This document shows, one piece after another, positions 8,900 through 21,555 of a DNA stretch of 64,000 nucleotides. Origin of the DNA: Podocnemis expansa (taxonomy: Eukaryota; Chordata; Testudines; Podocnemididae). The position numbers were made by a program, and so were the translations under genes. Numbering within the stretch: position 1 is the stretch's first letter; every line of letters begins with the position of its first letter. Location of the stretch: positions 52,461,918-52,525,917 of the forward strand of contig ML681963.1 of NCBI GenBank assembly GCA_007922195.1, read 5' to 3'. Under the pieces are notes generated by a model. The model searched no databases. It had not been told where the DNA came from and worked only from the letters and a program-made list of their open reading frames with translations.

Positions 8900-10595
8900 A
8901 CCCAGCTAGTGTCTGTATTACATGCTTGGGCCCTGTCCCTGCATTGGTAAAGTCAATGGAAGTATTGTCATTAACATCAGTGAATATAAGATTGAGACTA
9001 TGGATTGCTAAATTCTTCTGGACAGACCTGTCCCTACTTTGTGTGTGTTTCCTTACTTGATAAATGAGGCACATTTCTTAGCCTGAGTCAACTTTCAATC
9101 AGAAAAAAACCAAAACAAAACAAAAGACAAAACCTCAAACCCAAAATGAAAAGAAATTTTGAAAAGAAAAGTCACTTGCAATCAGAAAAATCAAAACTAT
9201 TCTCAACATTGAAACAAAATGTTTTGATTATTTTTCCAGAATATTTTATATTTTAGGTTTGGGGTTTTTTCCTCGCAAAGCCATAAAGCAAAATGGATGC
9301 ATTCACAAATGTTTTGGTGTTGCTGACTCTGCAATTTTCACTGAAAGAAAGTTGGCTGTGAAAATTTTTGCCCAGCACCAGTGGAAAATAAAAAGACAAG
9401 CCTAGCAGAGACATTGATTCTCATCAATTTATCTCCATAGTTCTTTGGCTGGGGCTGACAAGCAGTATAATTAGCTGCTGCTGTGGATTACAAAAAGGTG
9501 ATAAATATTTGTAGCAAAATAGAAATGTGGAAATTGCTTAGGTGGGGAGAGGGAGGTGGAAGAAGCAGCAAAACAAAACAAAAAACCCCTTTCTGCTTGT
9601 CTCCTTTCTAGCCTGGTTTTTATCACTGGAAAAGATCCAGGCACCGGAGATTAAACACGCCATTTAAACAGCAAACTGCAAATGAACTCAAAGCAAATGA
9701 GCCTTTCAACCTGAAATTTAGTTTAAATTAAAGGAAGAGGTGGAGTATAAATGCTGCCTCTCCAAAAGGAACTTGGCATCTGCTGGGGACCATTGCGTTA
9801 AACACCTTAACTGAATTCTTGTCTCACTGCATATACTAAATTGGGCCATCTGATTAGTGGCTGATGTTAGCTCTGGGCCAATACTATGTGATTTTTGTTT
9901 TCTGTATGCTGTACCTCTAAATTTCTAGGGGTGTTCATGTAAAAAATGGTGTGTTACAGATGAGGGAAACTCTCCCCCAGTGTCAGGCATTCAGGTGATA
10001 TACATCATCAGAGCTCCATTGACTTCACTGTAACTGGGGAATTTACATCTGTGCTTTATTCTGTTGTTTTCCTTAACCTAAACTAAAAGCCATTTGGGCT
10101 GAAAGGCTTACGTTTGAAGAAATGCAAAAGTATATATGCATGGATGGAAGACTGTAGATAAGTTGAATGCACAGTATTGCCCCCAAGCAGTCAAAGATAA
10201 TAAATCAGGCCCCCAAATCATGAGGTTAGCTTACAATTCATGAGGTTTTAAAATAACTATCCATTATTGATTCTTTTTATTTACCATCTAGATTCTCATA
10301 GCCTTTACAGTGGCTTCAGGTCTCATTTTCAAACTTTTCTGTGCACTCAGGAGGGCTAGAAACTTACTTTAAAAATAACTAAAGAAATAAAGCAAGCAAG
10401 CTGAGATTCTGATGGAATCTTTTCACTCCCAGAGCTGGGACTTGAAGAAAAGCACTAAATACCACAAGATTGACAATTAAATGGCAGGAGGTGGCAACAC
10501 TGGTGAGTGCAAGAAAAACTGTATGGTAACGGTGCTTGTGGAAGGAGGGAGGTTTAGCTCATGCTGTGTGCTTATGGGTGAGTTTACAGGGGAGC
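8900..10595. other. Unassigned non-coding, partly AT-rich
   Basis: 9090-9370 is AT-rich with AAAACAAAA/TGTTTTGATTATTT texture resembling stretches near 3290 and 48500. Around 9990-10040 is a short block, CTCCATTGACTTCACTGTAAC, of a type also seen near 32700, 34840 and 40260. 9590-9790 is relatively complex and lacks repeat signatures. No gene is seen. Confidence 0.4.
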
Positions 10596-10680
10596 CAAAG
10601 CGGTCCTGAGGCTAGGGCATGAGTTCTGGATTCTACTCTCAGCTCTATCCTGCCGTGTCAGTTTTGGTGTGTGGGAAATA
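10596..10680 (+). repeat. MIR-like fragment
   Basis: GGCTAGGGCATGAGTTCTGGATTC followed by CAGCTCTATC matches the body of MIR in order, with many differences. Confidence 0.4.
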
Positions 10681-13330
10681 TGCCACCAAGTTTTCTTGGT
10701 AAACCCCTGTGGAGTTAAAGGCTGGGCATTGTAATTTGAACATATTCATAGAGAATGCTGATTTGGGGGACTGCAAACATGAGGGGAGGGACACGTATGT
10801 GAGGGTGTGTGTGCTGCAGATGGAATTTACCACTTTGTTTACACTTTGCCAATTCATTTTTCCATTCACAGTTGTTTTATTGTAGTGCCTGCTGGTGGCA
10901 GCATGAACAGGACAGGACATTTCCTTCCTTCTGTTTCAAATCTCAACTGCTGCCTGATGCCCCCCCACTTTTGAGGCCACATGTAATTAAAAAAACCTTA
11001 GTTCTCTCTCCTCTGGCTGCTTGGACACTAGGTGGGGAAAGAGAACTGTGGATGTAGCAGGCTGGCCCTACCACTCCAGACAATAAGCTATTTTCTGGCA
11101 TAGACTCTTCCCTAGCCCCTAGTTCCTTTCCATGGTGAGACAAGGAACGCAGCACATGGAGTTATCTGGGAATAGCTATTCCACTTTCAATTCACAGCCT
11201 CCCTTAATCCTAATTAAGGATTGAGGAGCAGGAAGTTGGGTGCTTCATTCAGCGTGAGATGCTGTGATAATGTCAGGGAGGTTGCATGGGGTCTCCTGGG
11301 AAGGAGTTGACTTTAGTGTTATCCTCACGGCTCACACATCTCAACACAGGTAAGGAAGGCTGAGTGTACCCAGAATATGGAAGAAGGCTGACATTGTGGG
11401 ACAGTCTCCAAATAAAGTGAGTGTCAGAGGGGTAGGACCAGATTTCCTTTAAGGAGAAGTATCTAGAAGATGAACAGGGAAGAGGTATGTCTGTTTGCTA
11501 ATGGTGCTTCTGAGGTGGAAAGTGGACAGGTGCATGTAGGAGATGCCTCCAGGGAGTGCTCACCTGGAATATGCAGCCTCTAAAGGGTCTGTTTATGGGA
11601 AACTGGGCAGCTAATTCTCATTTAGAAACCACTCAGTTTGGGGAATTCTCCCAACAAGTGTGAATCTGAAACATCTGGACACCAGAGATTGCTGGAGAGA
11701 GCATGCTCTGATCTCAGAGGCAGCTGCGTGACACCCTGACAACATTTGAGAGACAGCACTAGCTGGTAGAAGGACAAATCTATAGCCTCCACAGCTCTGG
11801 CATTGCAGCTAGGATGAGCCGGCTCTGTACCTCTCCCTCATCCCATTAGTTCATCACTGGTAGGAACACACAAGCTTTGGATTAGCAGAAATGCCAATGG
11901 GCATTTAAAAGGAAGCTTAATTCAAATGCAAGACTCCCGCATGCTTCCAGGACGCCAATTAGTGGTGGGTTTAGCAGTCTCTGCTCCTTAATCCCCTTGG
12001 CCTGCTCGGACGACAGGGCCATCTGGTGCAGCACTGATTACATTGACACCCTCTGTGTCTCCGCAGTTATGGATCTGTCAGCATGGCAGCTATAAACCCA
12101 TCTCTTCGTTCCTCCAGGATGAAACGTGGCAATGCTGGGAGGGGAAAAATAAGGACAAGGTCAGATTAGCACATATGAGGAATGAAAATACAGATCAGAA
12201 AAATAACACCACATTGCAGATCACCAATTTTAGATGCCTTTTCTTGGATTTAATGCCACCTAGTTTATTACAAAAGCAAAGATGCAGGTCATGCATGATG
12301 CTTCTGGATAACCCAAAAATCCCCAGCAGTGAGTCTGGATTAGAAAGCAAACCCGATCTTTGTGGTGGCTTGAGAAAAGTTTCAACTTAAAACAAACATA
12401 AAAAAAGAACGCTAGACAAAACAAACAAACAAACAAAAAGCCCCAGCAACAGCACCCCCCACCTCCCTAGAAAAGTGACATTTTTTTTATCAGCCAGTGT
12501 TTTCACCTGGCTTCAGTTTTATTTAGCCAATCAGAGGTCACAGAGGATGAAATTCCCCTCTGTAGGGATGCAGCCCAGAATGAGGCTGAAGTACACCTAA
12601 AATAATAAGTACAGCACCTTGCACAGTGGGGATCTAGTGCTCAGTTGGTGGCACCTCCAGGTGTTATAATGATGATTACTAACTGATCATCAATAATACA
12701 TAGTGATTATTGAAATGTTGCTTCTTTCTGTGCCTATGTAAGCTCGTACATCACTAGCAACTATATAGCTCTCATTCACCAAACCGTAGACTAAAGAGCA
12801 TTTACGCCTGTGTCCGGGTACGTAGATTTTATTTTCACAGAAAGAGGCTTTGACTCTGCTGCCTCAGGGATCTCAGATTTCCGTTGAAACTAACAGACCT
12901 GCTTCCCACTTTGGCTCCTAACACACAGTTATGAATTGCATTCTGAAGGCACAAGCCTGCTTTTTTTTTTTTTTGTTATGCCTTCAGAACTTGTTTCTCT
13001 GGCATGAAATATGTACCTCCTTTTTCTTTTTATGATTTGTTGGAAAAATGAATACATAAAAGAAGAGCGGTGCTAAGTCCATTCTCATATATGTGAATTA
13101 CTTGCTCTCTTCCATATTGACCTGGAACTATTTAATGTTTTCCTACCTGCTCAAATTCACTCTTTAGGCAACAATGAAATGCAACTGTGGCTGGAGATAG
13201 AGAATGTATTTTGATTCTTAAAGCTGTAGGATTTAAAATAGACTTTGGCAAGGCTCAAGAGGGATATTTCTCAGCTCCTTCGAATTACAAAGTGGCACAA
13301 GAGCTCTCAGACTTTGCTCACTAAGCTGTG
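10681..13330. other. Unassigned non-coding
   Basis: About 2.6 kb without a supported gene. The 115-aa frame at 12043-12390 is isolated, has no recognisable motif and uses no convincing splice sites. A T run of 14 lies at 12961-12974, and an AAAC/AAACAAAC microsatellite near 12418-12438. 11870-12010 is a complex, repeat-free stretch rich in ATTA/TAAT words. Confidence 0.4.
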
Positions 13331-13335
13331 GGAAA

Positions 13336-13600
13336 GTGGGTCATGATTTTTTCAAAAAAACACACATGCATGTACAACCACATGCATATCAATGTATGTG
13401 CATGCACATAGCTGTTTCATGTGTACACACACACACACACACACACACTGAACTACATCTGCATGCTGACCCACTCCTGCATGTGTGCCACATATTTGCA
13501 TATATATTCACAGTATACCGGCAACTTAACATACACTTGTACACAAATGCTGTAATACATATACAGCTATAGATACAGCCACATATCATTATTATTTTGT
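13336..13600. repeat. CA microsatellite in a TGCATG-rich patch
   Basis: An uninterrupted (AC)n tract of about 24 bases lies at 13425-13448, flanked by CATGCATGTAC and ACATGCA words and by ATACA-rich sequence to 13600. Frames on both strands (13336-13572, 13389-13619) are His/Cys/Thr-rich because of the repeat and are not genes. Confidence 0.85.
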
Positions 13601-14129
13601 TTATAATTTGTATTACCATGGTGCTTAGGAGTCCAAGGTATGGACCAGGACCCTCATTGAGCTAGATGCAGTTCACACACAGAGCAAAAAGCTAGGTCTT
13701 GCCCTACTTTTCTTACAATCTAAGTATAAGACAAGCAATAACAGATGGATATATCTAGGCTGCCCAGGGAGCACAAAGAAAGAAGTGAAACAATACTGAT
13801 GGGGGGTAGTTTTTACCACTGAGCAAGTTTCTTGTAGGCGTCCCAGCAAATATAAGTTTTAAGGAGTGGTTTGGAGAAGGCAGCAAGGGAGAAAACATGA
13901 ATGGGCTTGTTTGAAAAATGTAACAAGTGGACAATACAGATTGGCATCGTAGATTGATAGCTGGTGGAAGCTGACATCCTGGTTGTGAACACAAGATGAT
14001 ACATGAGTGTTTGCACATGGACTCACACACTCATACAGACAGATGCATCTGTATGTTCCACATACACATCTGTATTTAGATGTATTCAGGGGCTTGCTGT
14101 CCCCAAAAAACATTTGAGTTGCCGGCCTC

Positions 14130-14480
14130 GGACCCAGGTCTGATGTGGCTTGCCTGAACTGTCCTGCAGCTGCTGGTTCACAGGCCCAAGCTAGTCTGCT
14201 GCCTCCTGCTGCCCCAGGGTCCCAGCTGGTCCTAGGTCCTGGCTTGCCACCACCTGCTGGGCCAGCCCTGGGTCCCAGCCAGACCCAGGTTCTGGCCTGC
14301 CACTGCCTGCTGGCCATAAGTCCCAGCCAGGCCAGGGCTAGCTGCTACTGCCAGGCCTGGGCTTGTGTAGTCTCTGTGAACCTGCATTGCCAGGGCTCAA
14401 CAGATCTTGGGGCATTGGGCTGGGACATGGGGTCTGCGCCCCTTGTGCCCAGTGCCGGTGATGCCCCTGGATATATTCAC
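14130..14480. repeat. GC-rich minisatellite-like block
   Basis: CCCAGC(C/T)(A/G)G, CTGGC(C/T)TGCCAC and CCTGCTGG recur about every 55-65 bp from 14210 to 14400. The frames of 137 and 152 aa across this stretch on opposite strands come from this repetition. Confidence 0.55.
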
Positions 14481-14539
14481 GCAGCACCCTTCTCCCCACT
14501 CACAAAAAGCCCAGCAAACAAATCTTGGCCAAGTTTAAT

Positions 14540-15138
14540 CTTGAAGAAAGGAGTCTGAGGGAGGGCCTGATGACAGTCTTCAAATATGCTAAGGGCTGTT
14601 GTAAAGAGGATTATGATAACCTGTTCTTCATGTCCACTGGAGGCAGGACAAGAAGTAATGGGCTTAAGCTATAGAAAGGGAGATTTAGGTTAGATACTAG
14701 GAAAGTCTTTTTCACTCTGAGGTAGGGCCCTGTGCAGGTACAAATATGCGGATGCTTCTGTTAAGAAATGGTCTGCAAATATCCACATCACATCCACTGA
14801 TGTAGCTATAATGCGGATATCTGGATTTGCAGGGCAATGCTCATCTGTAGAGCACTGTGTGGATACAAATATGTGGATCTGCAGCTGAGCTGCCTTTGCA
14901 AAAAATGGTCCATGGATATCCATGGATTTGCAGGACTGTACTCTAAGGGTAGTTAAGCTTTGGGACAGGTTTCCCAGGGAGGTGGTGGAATTCCCTTCCA
15001 CTGAAGGTTTTAAAAAAATAAGTTGGACAAACACCTGACTGGTGTGGTCTAAGTTTTCTTGGTCCAGCCTCAGGGTGGGAAGCTGAACTTGATGACCTCT
15101 CACAATCATTTCCAAGCCCACATTTCTGTGATTCTACA
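14540..15138 (+). mobile_element. CR1 LINE 3' end, interrupted by a hAT
   Basis: Order: GAAGAAAGGAGTCTGAGGGA, GATGACAGTCTTCAAATATG, GGCTGTTGTAAAGAGGATTA, AGGCAGGACAAGAAGTAATGG, then (after the insert) GGTAGTTAAGCTTTGGGACA, TTTCCCAGGGAGGTGGTGGA, CTTGGTCCAGCCTCAGGGT and the terminal TTTCTGTGATTCTAC. This is the standard order of a CR1 3' end. The 143-aa minus-strand frame at 14690-15121 is antisense to it. Confidence 0.85.
14723..14940. mobile_element. hAT non-autonomous element inside CR1, 218 bp
   Basis: The insert splits the CR1 between CTCTGAGG (14715-14722) and CTCTAAGG (14941-14948), an 8-bp duplication with one change. The ends TAGGGCCCTG and (complement) TACAGTCCTG are imperfect inverted repeats. 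The interior repeats ACAAATATG(C/T)GGAT and ATCCATGGAT(T)TGCAG. Confidence 0.75.
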
Positions 15139-16720
15139 TTCCAAGGCTCCATTCACACTCAAAGACAACATGCTTCACAAATCCACATCCTCTGAAATTC
15201 AGGAGCAAGGGCTGACCACCAGTAAAGAGCTTTGAGGTGGCGTTAAAATATTTTCTCTTCTTTATGAATCCTCCATTTTCTAACACACTGAACTATGAAA
15301 TTAGCAGATTGACTGGTAGGCAAATGAACTCCTATCATCAGAATCTCTCCTGAGCAGCAGAAAATGTTTACAAAAGTTAGGAGACCTAAACGATTCCCAA
15401 GTAAATTCTTTGGCCACTATCTTTCCCCTCTCCTTAATGCTTACTTTCCAATGTTCCTAACACCAGAAACTTGACAATGTTTTCCATGCCCCCCTGATCA
15501 ATTTTGTGTTTCTCTCGTTATCAAATTAGCTGGATTCCTGACATTCCGGTTGAGAACTCCATCTTTCCTTTTATTCCAGTCCTGCGCTTCTCTTATACAG
15601 CTGTTCCACTGCCCCTCAGTCCCACCCTGCAAGGTGCTCTGCGAGGCCACTCCTTGAGCTTTCAGCATTGTTTTGCCAGGAAACCTCAGGGTTGATTTTC
15701 AGCAAGCCTTGTTTGCTATTTGTGTTTTCCATGCAGAAATTGCTAGTGCTGTTTCCGTATTTGGTGTTGGTTTCCAAATGTGGCCATTCTCTTGGTCCAA
15801 TGAGCTGAGCTGAGCCCACAAAACGCACTTTTAATTTGTGATGTGACCTGGCAAAAATCTGCTTACAAGAAGGAGTTGCTCATCATCCCTATTTAAATTA
15901 CACATGCCTGTCCAGCTCTCAGTTTGCAATGTGAGAGCTGAGTAAATTTCCTAGTTTCCTCTCTCTGATCTAATGGCAGATTTCAAATGCATCCATCTCT
16001 GTAGTATGTAGGTTCCCAAGTATGAGGTGCTGTAAATGAAGCATTACTTTGTGGGTCATAGGTGATCATTTGCACAGAAGCTGTATTTCAGCTGAGGCCC
16101 TCCAAGTGCGATGCAAATCTGTAAGAGCATACCTAGCTCCATTTCTCTGGGTGTGTTTGTGCATGCATGTGTCTGGTGTTGGGGAAGTGACAGTCTGAAA
16201 AAAGTGGATTATTCTTTGCTCAGCTGTGTGACTCTTTTGGGCTGGCAGACAGCTATTGTATGACAGTTAATTTCCCTTCTGCCAACCTTAATGTGCCACT
16301 GGTAAAAGTGTTAGGGTTGGTTCCACTCCTAAAACAGCTTGGCTTGACCTCAATAGGCAATTGTGAATATGGCTGCTACCTTTGCTTCTTCTGGTTTTGT
16401 TGCATAAATAGCCCAGATGTTCCAGCCACTGGCTGACAAGTCTTGGGTTGATGATTTTATTTCTTTTCTGCTGGAGTGAAGGACCCATTGATTAGCTGCT
16501 CAGAAGGTCAGCGTGACGCTGAAGATGAAGATCATTAGCTTACTGTGGCTTCAGTGCCTTACATGGCAGATGTGAGGAGAGCTCTGCACTGCTCTGCTAG
16601 AGGTGATGTCTTTCTCACGGCCAAAGAAAACATGACAGTTCTAAAGAGGTACCTACCACGAGGGAAGATGCAGGCATCTATATGAACACTTACTTCTATT
16701 GCCTAGGAGGGCAAGAAGCA
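15139..16720. other. Unassigned non-coding
   Basis: No supported gene. 15240-16250 has ordinary composition; open frames are under 75 aa and isolated. Confidence 0.4.
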
Positions 16721-16724
16721 GGGA

Positions 16725-16830
16725 ATCTAAGGGCTGGGCCAGTGGGCTGGGAGTCAAAACTCCTCCAGTCTCAGCTCAGTCACTTATCACCCTAACTTAG
16801 TCACTTCACCTCCCTGTGTTTCATTTCCCA
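16725..16830 (+). repeat. MIR/CORE-SINE fragment
   Basis: GGGCCAGTGGGCTGGGAGTC, CAGTCTCAGCTCAGTCACTT, TCACTTCACCTCCCTGTG and TTTCATTTCCCACC follow the MIR order. Confidence 0.6.
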
Positions 16831-17189
16831 CCACCTGGAACTCTGCATAGCTGGGCCCTAGGCTGTCCAAACAACATGACCGCTGCTGGTCCCATATTAG
16901 ACATTTTCCAGCAGACATCATTGTTCCTAACTGTGGTAGGGTCTCCAGTTTGGAAATAATCCAGCTCCTTGTGAAGTCCATGGAAGTCTTTCCTTGGACC
17001 ACAAAAAGGTTGGATCTTTCCATGGACCACAATGGGTTCTGGAGCAGCCCCCCCATAAAGTAGAGATGAGCCTGGCTGAGCTTTTAGGTCTTAACTCCCT
17101 TGAACTGTGGCAAAAGCCAGATACCGTCTGAGCTTTGAACATCATAGGTTGGCCACAACTGAAGTGAAGACAGACCCATGGTGCACATG

Positions 17190-17330
17190 TCAATGGAAGG
17201 ATTGTCCCATGGTTAGAGTGCCAATGTGGGGCTCAGGTGACCAGGCTTCACCAAGGGCTCTCTCTGTGACCTTGGCAAGTCATGTGCTCTCATGTGCCTC
17301 CATGTCCCATCTGGCTTAATAGCATTTCCT
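17190..17330 (+). repeat. MIR/CORE-SINE fragment
   Basis: GGTTAGAGTGCCAATG, CTCTGTGACCTTGGCAAGTC and CTCCATGTCCCATCTG match the MIR order, ending in a short TTAATAGCATTTCC duplication at 17318-17343. Confidence 0.6.
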
Positions 17331-17794
17331 TAATAGCATTTCCGGGTAAAAGTAAGCTTGTGAGGTGCACCTGAGATAGCCTTTTATGCCTTTCAATTGT
17401 GACTTACATGAGACTTGGAAGTGGATTTCCAGAAGGGCAATGTCTATCCCTGTGGAAATGCCAATTTCCTAGCCCAGATTCCCTGTTCATCAGCTGGCAC
17501 AGGGTGCTTTCTGTGGGGCACTCCCTCTATTAACAGAGCATCAGAATATTCTGTTATGAGCAGAAGGACTAAGTTATCTTCCTTTGCAGGTACTGCTATT
17601 TCATTCATCTCAGTAATGTCTGAGCACCTTGTTGAAGCGTTCTGTAAGGTAGGACATAGAAATGACCCATCACTGGCTAAATGTCTTCACTGCTAAGACC
17701 ATAGCTCCTATTGTTTGTGCTACAGAAGTAATTCCATTAACTAGCAAGTGTGGCAGATATTTTTTTAACTAGATATATAAACCAGCTATTAGAG

Positions 17795-17920
17795 GAGGAC
17801 AAAGATTCCACCCTCCTAGTGTGACTTGCTAGGTATACTTGGTGCCTGCCTCAGTACTGGAGGATGGACAAGTTGACCTGGGGTCTCTCTTCTAGCTCTG
17901 TGATTCTGTGATAAGATATT
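17795..17920 (+). mobile_element. CR1 LINE extreme 3' end
   Basis: GGACAAGTTGACCTGGGGTC, TCTCTTCTAGCTCTGTGATT and CTGTGAT form the CR1 end, including the short terminal ATTCTGTG-type repeat. A weak MIR-like stretch follows at 17930-18030. Confidence 0.6.
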
Positions 17921-18149
17921 AGTTAGGGTAGAAGTTCTGGGTTTGGTTCATGATTCCATCTCTTTTGGTCTCAGTTTACCCACTTAAAGAATGAGTCTAA
18001 TAATGCTTAGCCGCATCACTGGGACAGTGTGATGGTCTCCTTATTCCTGATGGGAAGGCACTCTAAAGTTGCTTGAAGACAGGTGGGGGCGGGTCTTAGA
18101 AGGGCAGAGCATCATATTACACAGCTGCCAGCAAGAGCTTCAGCAGGTG

Positions 18150-18350
18150 TCCTGTGACCCAGCCGGTGGGAAAAATTGATTTTACTTCCTTTCTAAACTC
18201 TGAATGGCCTTTTCACCCAGCCTCCCCCAGGACCTCACCTTTCAAACCCACTTCCTCCACGAAGCCCTTTTCCTACACTGAGCTCAACATTTATATGGGC
18301 CCTTCACCTGCCTGTCCTTGTGTTAGTGTGGCCGTTTATCTGGTTGATGA
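18150..18350. repeat. Old LINE-type 3' fragment (tentative)
   Basis: CAAACCCACTTCCTCCACGA followed by AGCCCTTTTCCTACACTGAG resembles a block common to old L2/L3-like LINE tails. The assignment to a family is uncertain. The 89-aa frame across it is not a gene. Confidence 0.35.
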
Positions 18351-18414
18351 GCTCTCTAGGGGCCTGTCAGCAAAGTGTTGTGTGTCAAACTCTGGTGAGT
18401 GTAAGTCAGGGGTT

Positions 18415-18770
18415 GGGGCATGAGGAGCAGCAGTAGGGGATTTGAGTTGCTGGGGTTGGGGGGAGCTAGGCAGCGCTACCACGGGTGGGAGATGCCGGGG
18501 GGGGGGGGGGGGCGGCTTCCAGGCTGCCAGATAGCTGCAGGTGCTGAGCCACCATGGCTGCTGGAGGGTAAGGGGTGCTGGGGCTGCTATGTATGCCAAG
18601 GGCTGCTGTGGGGTGCCACGGGAGTGCTGGGGGGCACCACAGCATGCTGGAAGGGTGCTGAAGGACACCACAGTGGTGCAGGATGGTGCCATGGGGTGCC
18701 AGGGGCTGTGGGGTAAGGGTAAGGGGCATTTGGGGGGGCTGCGGGTTCTGAGGACAGGGGAGTGCTGGGC
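18415..18770. repeat. G-rich low-complexity block with a poly-G run
   Basis: GGGGTGC(C/T)(A/G)(C/G)GGG and GGTGCTGGGG words repeat irregularly. A run of about 16 G lies at 18497-18512. The minus-strand frame of 150 aa at 18336-18788 is Pro/His-rich because of this composition. Confidence 0.7.
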
Positions 18771-19938
18771 CTCCAGGAGAGTTGTCATTTACCCATGGTT
18801 CTCACCCTTTGTCTCCTGCTAGTCTCCAATGAGCCGCTGCTTCTCAACTCTATCTCTTGGGTTGTTATTTTTTTAACAAGAGGCAACTTATATCAGCCTA
18901 AAGGGAATCTTTAAAAACTTCAATGAATCTAAACAAGCAAATGCATAAATATCTCCATCCCTACACCACCTGACTGGCTGCTGCAGATGTTTTTTTTACC
19001 ATTAGAACGCACATTGGCCCCTTTCAGCATATAAATATGTAATGAAAAATTTGGTCTTAAATCCTACATCTGTTGGTCACGTGAGCAACTCTTGTCTTTA
19101 GCTGATGAGAGATGAAATTTGTCTCTAGTCAATGGAGAAGGAAAGCCCAGATTATCCAGTTTCATTATAATGCCACCAGGTCAGTCCCAACACTCGTCCC
19201 TTTGTATGAATCATTGCTTCCTTTTATAAGGAAATCAATTTAATGGCAAAGAACTCTTTTGGACACACAGCTTCCTTGCCACACGCACTGGACTTGCTCT
19301 TCAGCAGTGCAGTTCCCATTGATGTCAATGGGAGATGTAATCTAAATTCTAACCCATCCATGCCCAGGCTTCAGCACCAAGTGTTGGCCAGCCTCTTTGC
19401 TGTGCCTTTCCCAAGCCTACATGGTGACAGCCTCAGACAACAACACCTGGTGAGCACAGGTTTCCTCAGCCCCATGGAGTGGGTAATGGGTGCATTACCA
19501 GCTCCATTTCCTACAATTGTTCACCTGCACATTTGTCTAAATACATCATCTTGGTACTATGTAATTTTGTGCTTTGTGAGGAGAGGCTAAAGCTGGTATT
19601 TACTGGCCTCTGAGTTTTTGCACATTTACACAGCAAATGATACGCCCCTCAGCTGCATGCAGGGTGCCATTAGCCTGTTATTTCCATTTTGTTAGGCAGA
19701 GCTGTGAGGCACCAACTTGTTGGGAGACAGGTTACCGAGTCACCAGCCGATGCTTCCACTGTGTTATTTTCCCCTCCTCTTTTTTTTTCCTGGCTTTGAC
19801 ACATGGAGCAGCAGTGCCCTAGTTGGCTTTGTTTAGTTTTTAGAGCCCCACAAAGTAAGTAAGTGGAACTGGAACTGGGGCTAAAAGTGCTGAAGCCATT
19901 GATTGCAGTCCAACTTGAGATCTGCACTTTATGTAGGA
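18771..19938. other. Unassigned non-coding
   Basis: No supported gene; the 115-aa frame at 19243-19590 is isolated and unlike any family I know. A T-rich stretch lies near 19770-19790. Confidence 0.4.
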
Positions 19939-20207
19939 CAGAGGTGGCCTTAGGCAAGTGGGGGCCCTAGGTGAAGGCACATTGCAGCCACCCCCTCTGC
20001 AGCCCCAGCTCCCTGCTGCTGGCCCCCCACTCTACGGCCCAATCCACCTCTCCACCACCGGTCCTGGCCCTGTCTTCATGGCTCTGTCACCCTGCTGCCA
20101 ACCAAGGCCGGTGTGGCTTTCGGGGTAGGTGAAGAAGGCAATGGGGCCCCTTATTATTCAGGGCCCTAGGCATGCACCTGCTTTACCTACCCCCAAAGCT
20201 ACCTCTG
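19939..20207. mobile_element. hAT-like element, 269 bp
   Basis: Left end CAGAGGTGGCCTTAGG and right end (complement) CAGAGGTAGCTTTGGG are inverted repeats. The flanks ATGTAGGA and ACGTAGGG form an 8-bp duplication with two differences. The GC-rich interior with GGGGCCC(C/T) words suggests cargo or an old coding remnant, but no frame is intact. Confidence 0.7.
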
Positions 20208-20374
20208 ACGTAGGGATGCACACTCTGTCTGATTCATGAACGACACAGTGCATCCTCCCCATACTTACCCTCTGCATGTCGAAATTGGCACCTGGAGAAT
20301 CTGAGGCGCTGAGTTATTAATTGTATTCTACTAGTACCTGGAGATGACCATTGAACCCAGGGACCCTGTGTTAG

Positions 20375-20530
20375 GCACTAGACATACAGGCATGCTTCCC
20401 AGCTCAGGTAGACAGACCCGCCCTAGCTCTGGCTGAGCGAGTGTGCTAAAAATAGCAGTGTAGCTCTGGAGGGAGCATGGACGATGGCTCAGACCAGCCA
20501 TCCTAGAATATATGCAGGGGGATGCCTGCT
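20375..20530. mobile_element. DNA-transposon fragment (shared with 1625-1760)
   Basis: GGTAGACAGACC, CTAGCTCTGGCTGAGCGAGT and GTGCTAAAAATAGCAGTGTA match, in order, blocks near 1660-1710. The termini are not clear. Confidence 0.45.
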
Positions 20531-20599
20531 CCCAACTGCAGTGTACAGCCCCTAAGAGACAGTCCGGTGCCTCCACTTAAGGGCAAACAGTCCAAACAG

Positions 20600-20720
20600 A
20601 GATGTCAGAGCCAGGAACGAGCATTGTACAGATGGAGGATTGAGGCACTGAGACAGGACTGGACTTTCTCAGGGTCACACAGGGAGTCTGGGAATGAATC
20701 CACAAACCCAGAATTACTAC
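20600..20720 (-). repeat. MIR-like fragment, minus strand
   Basis: TACAGATGGAGGATTGAGGC, AGGGTCACACAGGGAGTC and GAATGAATCCACAAACCCAG are the complement of MIR tail and body blocks. Confidence 0.55.
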
Positions 20721-21555
20721 AGCTAGCCTTGCTTTCTCTCCTGCAGGGCTATTTCCTCAGGTACCTTTTCCCATCCAGGCTTCTCAGTCATGTGCAGTGC
20801 CCCTGGCTTGAGGACTATGGCCCATTCCTTTGAGGGATACACTAGAGTCTACCAGACTTCAAGTGGAAACCTTTCCCAGGAGGCCCACTGTCACACATGG
20901 ACAGGAGACTGTGTCTTAGACTGGCTCAGCCTTGAAGACCGGCATTATATCATAATAAAAAAAAGTGACTGCAAGACCCACACTGGTAATGGCTCGCTAA
21001 TTTCTTCCTTCAGCAGGATTTCACTTTTCAATGTCACTTAGACGGTAGCACTCTCTCGCTCCTACTCCCTCACCGCCTTATTATTCTAGCCTCCTCTCTT
21101 TACCCTTCATCCTTCCCTTCTCCTCCACCTCTCGGTTCTGATCTCGTCTTTGTAATGCAGCTTTCTGGATTAGTTACTATTTGTGCTGTATGCTTAGCAA
21201 TGTGGCCTTATGAAAAATAGTGCATGCGTTTCTGTGGGACGGGATAGAAAGTGGGTGTTATATGCCGGGATTTTTGAACCTCTCTACTGCCCGATTAAAT
21301 TATTCCAGATCCATGCATCTATAGCTGTTGTGTTAATGATACAAGCAGTGCTAGACGGGATGTAGCCACAAACGGCAGAACATCTTCCAAGTTATTGTGG
21401 AACAAGAAACTGCTCTAGTCTCCACTCATCCTCCACCTGGCATCAAAATCTGAGCAAGAAATGTTGGAGAACCAACTCTGTTGACCATTGAGTTTTCACA
21501 GAGACTGACTTCCCACCTTTTGTGTGTGTGTCAAACAGGAGAGCAATGCCCACTT
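20721..21555. other. Unassigned non-coding
   Basis: Pyrimidine-rich near 21040-21140 (CTCC/CTTCCC words); nothing gene-like. Confidence 0.4.

Noticed and set aside
13859..14558. Opposed 152-aa and 137-aa frames
   Set aside because: They overlap on opposite strands across a GC-rich minisatellite and have no conserved motif or exon context.
14690..15121. 143-aa minus frame
   Set aside because: It is the antisense of a CR1 3' end plus its hAT insertion.
18336..18788. 150-aa Pro/His-rich minus frame
   Set aside because: Composition follows the G-rich low-complexity block and poly-G run on the other strand.
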